Below, piece after piece: positions 60,791-64,000 of a DNA stretch of 64,000 bases. The notes under the pieces are model-generated. The model was given only the letters and a program-made list of their open reading frames with translations, searched no databases and was not told the DNA's origin. Source of the DNA: Latrodectus hesperus (Eukaryota > Arthropoda > Arachnida > Araneae > Theridiidae); NCBI GenBank assembly GCA_037975125.1, contig CM075852.1:14446011-14510010 (forward strand), read 5' to 3'. Both the position numbers and the translations under genes were made by a program. Within the stretch, counting starts at the first letter, position 1, and every line of letters begins with the position of its first letter.

Positions 60791-61149
60791 AATAAGGAAC
60801 AACATATTTTGATGAATTAAAAAATAATCTTTAAATATAAATTCTTTATTCTGTTTGCCCACTGAAGAATCTCTATTTCTGGATAACATAAAATTTCAAT
60901 ACCTAAGCAGATGGAGTATATCCTTTCAAAGTTTTGATTGCAGTGCTTTTAATTAACTTAAAACGTAATGAAAGCTGAATTAAATGCTCTTTAAAATTGC
61001 TTACGTCATGATGCTTTAAGCTAGGTAACACTTTGCTTTTGAACTTTTCTCTATTCAATAAATCTTTATCTCTTTTTTAAAATTTTTATCATTGTGCTAC
61101 TTCTGGAAGTAAAGAAAATATTTAAGACATCGGATCATCCATCTTTGTC
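60791..61149. other. AT-rich spacer with a 22-bp duplicate of LINE sequence
   Basis: TTCAATACCTAAGCAGATGG plus AG at 60895-60916 exactly repeats 60231-60252 in the RNase H region. Otherwise unassigned. Confidence 0.6.
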
Positions 61150-61315
61150 GGCGAACTGGTAGTCGAACGATTTTGCCTTCTGTTCAACAGTTCAACTCCT
61201 ACTTTGGGGTTGGATTTTTGTAGTGGTTAGGAATCAATTTTAAACCGTAGGTCCCGGTCTAATTAGCCCTCGTGTGTAAAAAATGACCCTTAAGCGAGAA
61301 GCATATATATCTTCC
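61150..61315 (+). mobile_element. SINE fragment
   Basis: Box B-like CAGTTCAACTCCTAC (about 61188) with body words TAGGTCCCGGTCTAATTAGC and GTGTAAAAAATGACCCTTAA, the latter shared in modified form with the SINE at 25465-25680. Confidence 0.55.
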
Positions 61316-61343
61316 TTCCTTTTCACATTATTATAGTTTACTT

Positions 61344-63260
61344 CAGAGGTGTCAAACTCAATTTTGCAGAGTGCCGTATATTAAATTTAGAATGTGTACG
61401 TGGGCCAAATTCAAATAAAAAAATGTACTCAATTATTGTAACATTTTATTTATTTAATTATATAGTATATAATATACGATTGTTAAAAATCCTATCAAAG
61501 CTATAAAAGAGGGTAGTTATTTTGAGCTCGAGGATCCAGATAGCTGACTTTTCTTCAGCTCATTGATGTCAGGCATCATTCGTTGTAGTCATTTTAAGAA
61601 TTGATTGAAGATGCTCATTCGCAAGTCTTGTGCGATGTTTGTTCTTATTTATTTTCACGACGGAAAACATCTGCTCACATAAATAGGTGCTACCACACAT
61701 GCACAAAATGCATGCTTTTTTAATTCCGGGCATTTATCCAAACTTTTGAAATACTCTGTATAAAATGTAGGAGTGTTAATCTCTTAAAATTTTTCTTTCA
61801 AAATACTGTTCGACTGAAGATCTGTCAACTCCATTTATAAATGAACTGGTGTCTGTGAAGCTTCAAAATTGAAGGGATTGTTGAAAATTGGGAATTCCTT
61901 TTCATTCATTTTGTGGAAGTCTTCAAAACGATTGTTGAATTCCGTGATAAAATTTTGCAAACGTTGAGAATATTGATCCAATTTTTTTTGGTTTATTGTG
62001 CCAAATGATCCAAGTTTGATTTTTTACCTGATTTTCTCACACTCTCAACTTTGCTTCAAAGGCTTGAATACATGAATACATTTGAGTGACAATCAGATTT
62101 TTACCCCGTAACTTTGCATTCAGATCAGTCGAGTGTTTATTCTTATCTACCAAAAAGGCACAATCAACCCACTAGTGATAGTCATAATCAATTGGATTGC
62201 CTTTTTTTTTAACATGAAAGCTTGAATAGAGTCACGTAATGCAAACAATTTTTCTAAAACTACTCCTCGACTGAGCCAACGAATTTCGGTGAAATAAGGG
62301 ACATTAGAAAACTTTTCGTCCAAATCTTGTAAAAGCTGCCTGACCTGTCGGTGATTTAGTCCTCTGCTCCTCATAAAGTTTACTATTTTAATTATAGGTT
62401 CCATGACACTGTCCACTTATAAATGTTTGGATGCCAATGATTCCTGATGAATTATACATGGAAATCCCATAAAATTCCCTGATGTTTTCTGTTTTAATGT
62501 AGTTACAACGCTTGAATGTTTGCCAGCCATGGCAGGAGCGCCATCTATAGTTTTGCTGCTAAGTATATTCCAGACGAGTTCATATTCTGCTATCAAATGC
62601 TCAATTGAAGAACAAATATCATTTTTGCTGTTGTAGTACCTGTCAATAGAATGCACTTTTTTAGTTCATCAGTTAATTCAAAGTTATTGTTAATACCTCG
62701 TATAAAAACAACCAGTTGAGCTGTATCGACAGTATCAGTGCTCTCGTCAACAGCCAGTGAAAAGTTTGTATAAATCCCTTAATTTTTTCCTTCAGTTGAA
62801 GAACCAAAAATTTTGAGATAAATCATTTATTCCTGAAACAACAGTGTTTCTTGACAGCGAAATATTTTGAATTATTGACTTTTGAAATGGAAATGAAACA
62901 TCGGCAACTTTCAAAATACAGTCTTTAATAAAATCACCATCAGTGAAAGGTTTTGATCTCTTCGCTGTTTCTAATGCAAAATATAAAACTTGAATTCAGG
63001 GTATCTACGCTCTCAGTTTTAGCTTTATTTGATTGTTGACCTTGAAGTTTAGATTTTAAAGAAGACATTCTTATTTTTTCGGTGTAAAAATCAAATTTGA
63101 TTTATGATTCGTACCACAGTGTCTCTTCAAGTTAAACTCCTAACAAACAGCAACTGTTTGATTGCAAATCAAACACAGTGGTTTACCTTTCCATTCTAGG
63201 AAAAAATATGCAATTACCCATTTAAACTGAAAAACTCTGCACTCACTATCAATTTTACAT
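61344..63260 (-). mobile_element. hAT element of the GTF2IRD2-like type, decayed
   Basis: The left end CAGAGGTGTCAAACTCAATT (61344 on) is a characteristic hAT terminus. A matching opposite end was not found beyond 63260, so the right end is lost or diverged. A transposase relic fills the interior on the minus strand. Confidence 0.75.
61540..63260 (-). pseudogene. hAT transposase pseudogene (GTF2IRD2/ZBED-like)
   Basis: Minus-strand fragments in family order. The BED-type zinc finger lies near 63120-63250 (KGKPLCLICNQTVAV, then LKRHCGTNH). A middle part at 62656-62417 has KTIDGAPAMAGKHSSVV and CIIHQESLASKHL. At 62416-62260 are VNFMRSRGLNHRQVRQLL and EIRWLSRGVVLEKLFALRD. At about 61800-61990 is ITEFNNRFEDFHKMN. 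The C-terminal dimerisation part (about 61560-61690) has KINKNKHRTRLANEHLQSIL. Such proteins occur as domesticated genes in mammals and as many transposon copies in arthropods. Multiple stops and shifts show that this copy is dead. Confidence 0.83.
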
Positions 63261-63349
63261 TTTTGTGACATCATGCCAAAATCGTAACAATTATGGAACT
63301 CGACACAGCAATTATGGATATCGCACGCGCACAACACAAACAAATGCAC

Positions 63350-64000
63350 AAAACCTTCACAATCACTACTTCGCAGTATAGCTAAAATCCTTGTCCGACC
63401 GTACCACTTCTAGTACTGGACTCAACTGACTCACGTCGCTCCAAAGCACTCTTTTTATATCGATAAGGAAGATTCTAATCTTAACTCGAAGCGCGTGGTT
63501 TCTGTTGTTCTCAACAAAAATGATAGGGTATTTTTGCTTGTTGCTTAGAAATGGCGTTACTGTCAATCTCTCTCGCTTGTTTAGGCACGCGCTGTCCTTG
63601 AAATTATTTATAAATGTAGTATGCGCATTTTAAAACTTCCGTAGAATAATAACAGCAAGTAATTAAACTATAATAACTGCAAGTAATTAAACAGAAATAT
63701 AAGACATTCACACAAATATTTACACTGTTTACGTTTTTCGTAACATCATAAAATCCTGCGGTGATTTTGATGTTAATTATAAATTCATCGAACCAAATGT
63801 AAATTTATTTAAGGTGAGCTCAGCGATACAGTTATTCAACTAGTTAATTATATAAACCAATGGATATTCATAGTTTCTTATGGCAAGCTAAAAATTAAAA
63901 GTTTATATTTTTCTATTACAGTAACACGAAAATATTCAATTTTTTGTATTCATTTCAGAAACTTTTGACTTTTAATTTATATAAATAAATATTTAGTAAT
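63350..64000. other. Spacer at the window edge
   Basis: GC-richer to about 63600 (GAAGCGCGTGGTTTC, GGCACGCGCTGTCC), then AT-rich. A tandem TAATAACWGCAAGTAATTAA pair occurs near 63645-63690. No gene recognised. Confidence 0.35.

Overview
This is a eukaryotic (animal) nuclear window: very AT-rich, gene-poor and packed with decayed transposable elements. Nothing in it is bacterial. The mix of low GC, long empty spacers, Tc1-like, hAT (GTF2IRD2-like), KRBA2-like integrase, Jockey-like and Ty3 elements plus many tRNA-derived SINEs fits an arthropod. A chelicerate, perhaps a spider, is my best guess, but this is inference from composition and element types only.

Three convincing host genes are present, and each has an uninterrupted coding frame. 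(1) 2826-5891 (+) encodes a 1021-residue acidic, Asn/Ser/Lys-rich protein of unknown family that carries the same short acidic/cysteine motif three times. (2) 16396-18732 (-) encodes SREK1, a two-RRM splicing regulator with a long RS tail. (3) 23630-24250 (+) encodes the mitochondrial ribosomal protein uL30m (mRpL30). Genes 2 and 3 each have a CG-containing NRF1-like palindromic site upstream, so they look like TATA-less housekeeping promoters. A GC-richer orphan coding-like block lies at 19503-19730.

The left third (1-31 kb) is host genes in AT-rich spacer with scattered elements: a Tc1-like element with both ends (364-1862), a piggyBac-type MITE with TTAA duplications (8431-8763), a short GC-rich insertion (9337-9523), a 1-kb inverted-repeat element (14194-15212), a CCAATATTGG-type minisatellite (about 21600-21935), two tRNA-derived SINEs and a second Tc1 relic (28274-29437).

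The middle (33-50 kb) is layered transposon wreckage. A KRBA2-like integrase pseudogene (about 33940-36110) is split by a 648-bp hAT MITE. Further right is a three-level nest: an outer hAT-type element (38761-50326, 8-bp duplication CTTTAGAT) holds a second hAT-type element (38947-49724, 8-bp duplication GGTAGGTA), which holds a Ty3/gypsy retrotransposon (44139-49565) with 342-bp LTRs and broken gag and pol. Each LTR carries a tRNA-like segment.

The right part (50-64 kb) holds a SINE cluster, a striking pair of near-perfect palindromes (54126-54297), a 5'-truncated Tc1 transposase next to an (AT)n tract, a CRE-bearing inverted-repeat MITE (58168-58561), an internally deleted Jockey-like LINE (about 58740-60790) and a decayed GTF2IRD2-like hAT transposase (about 61540-63260, minus). 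No CRISPR array, operon, rRNA gene or convincing functional tRNA gene was seen.
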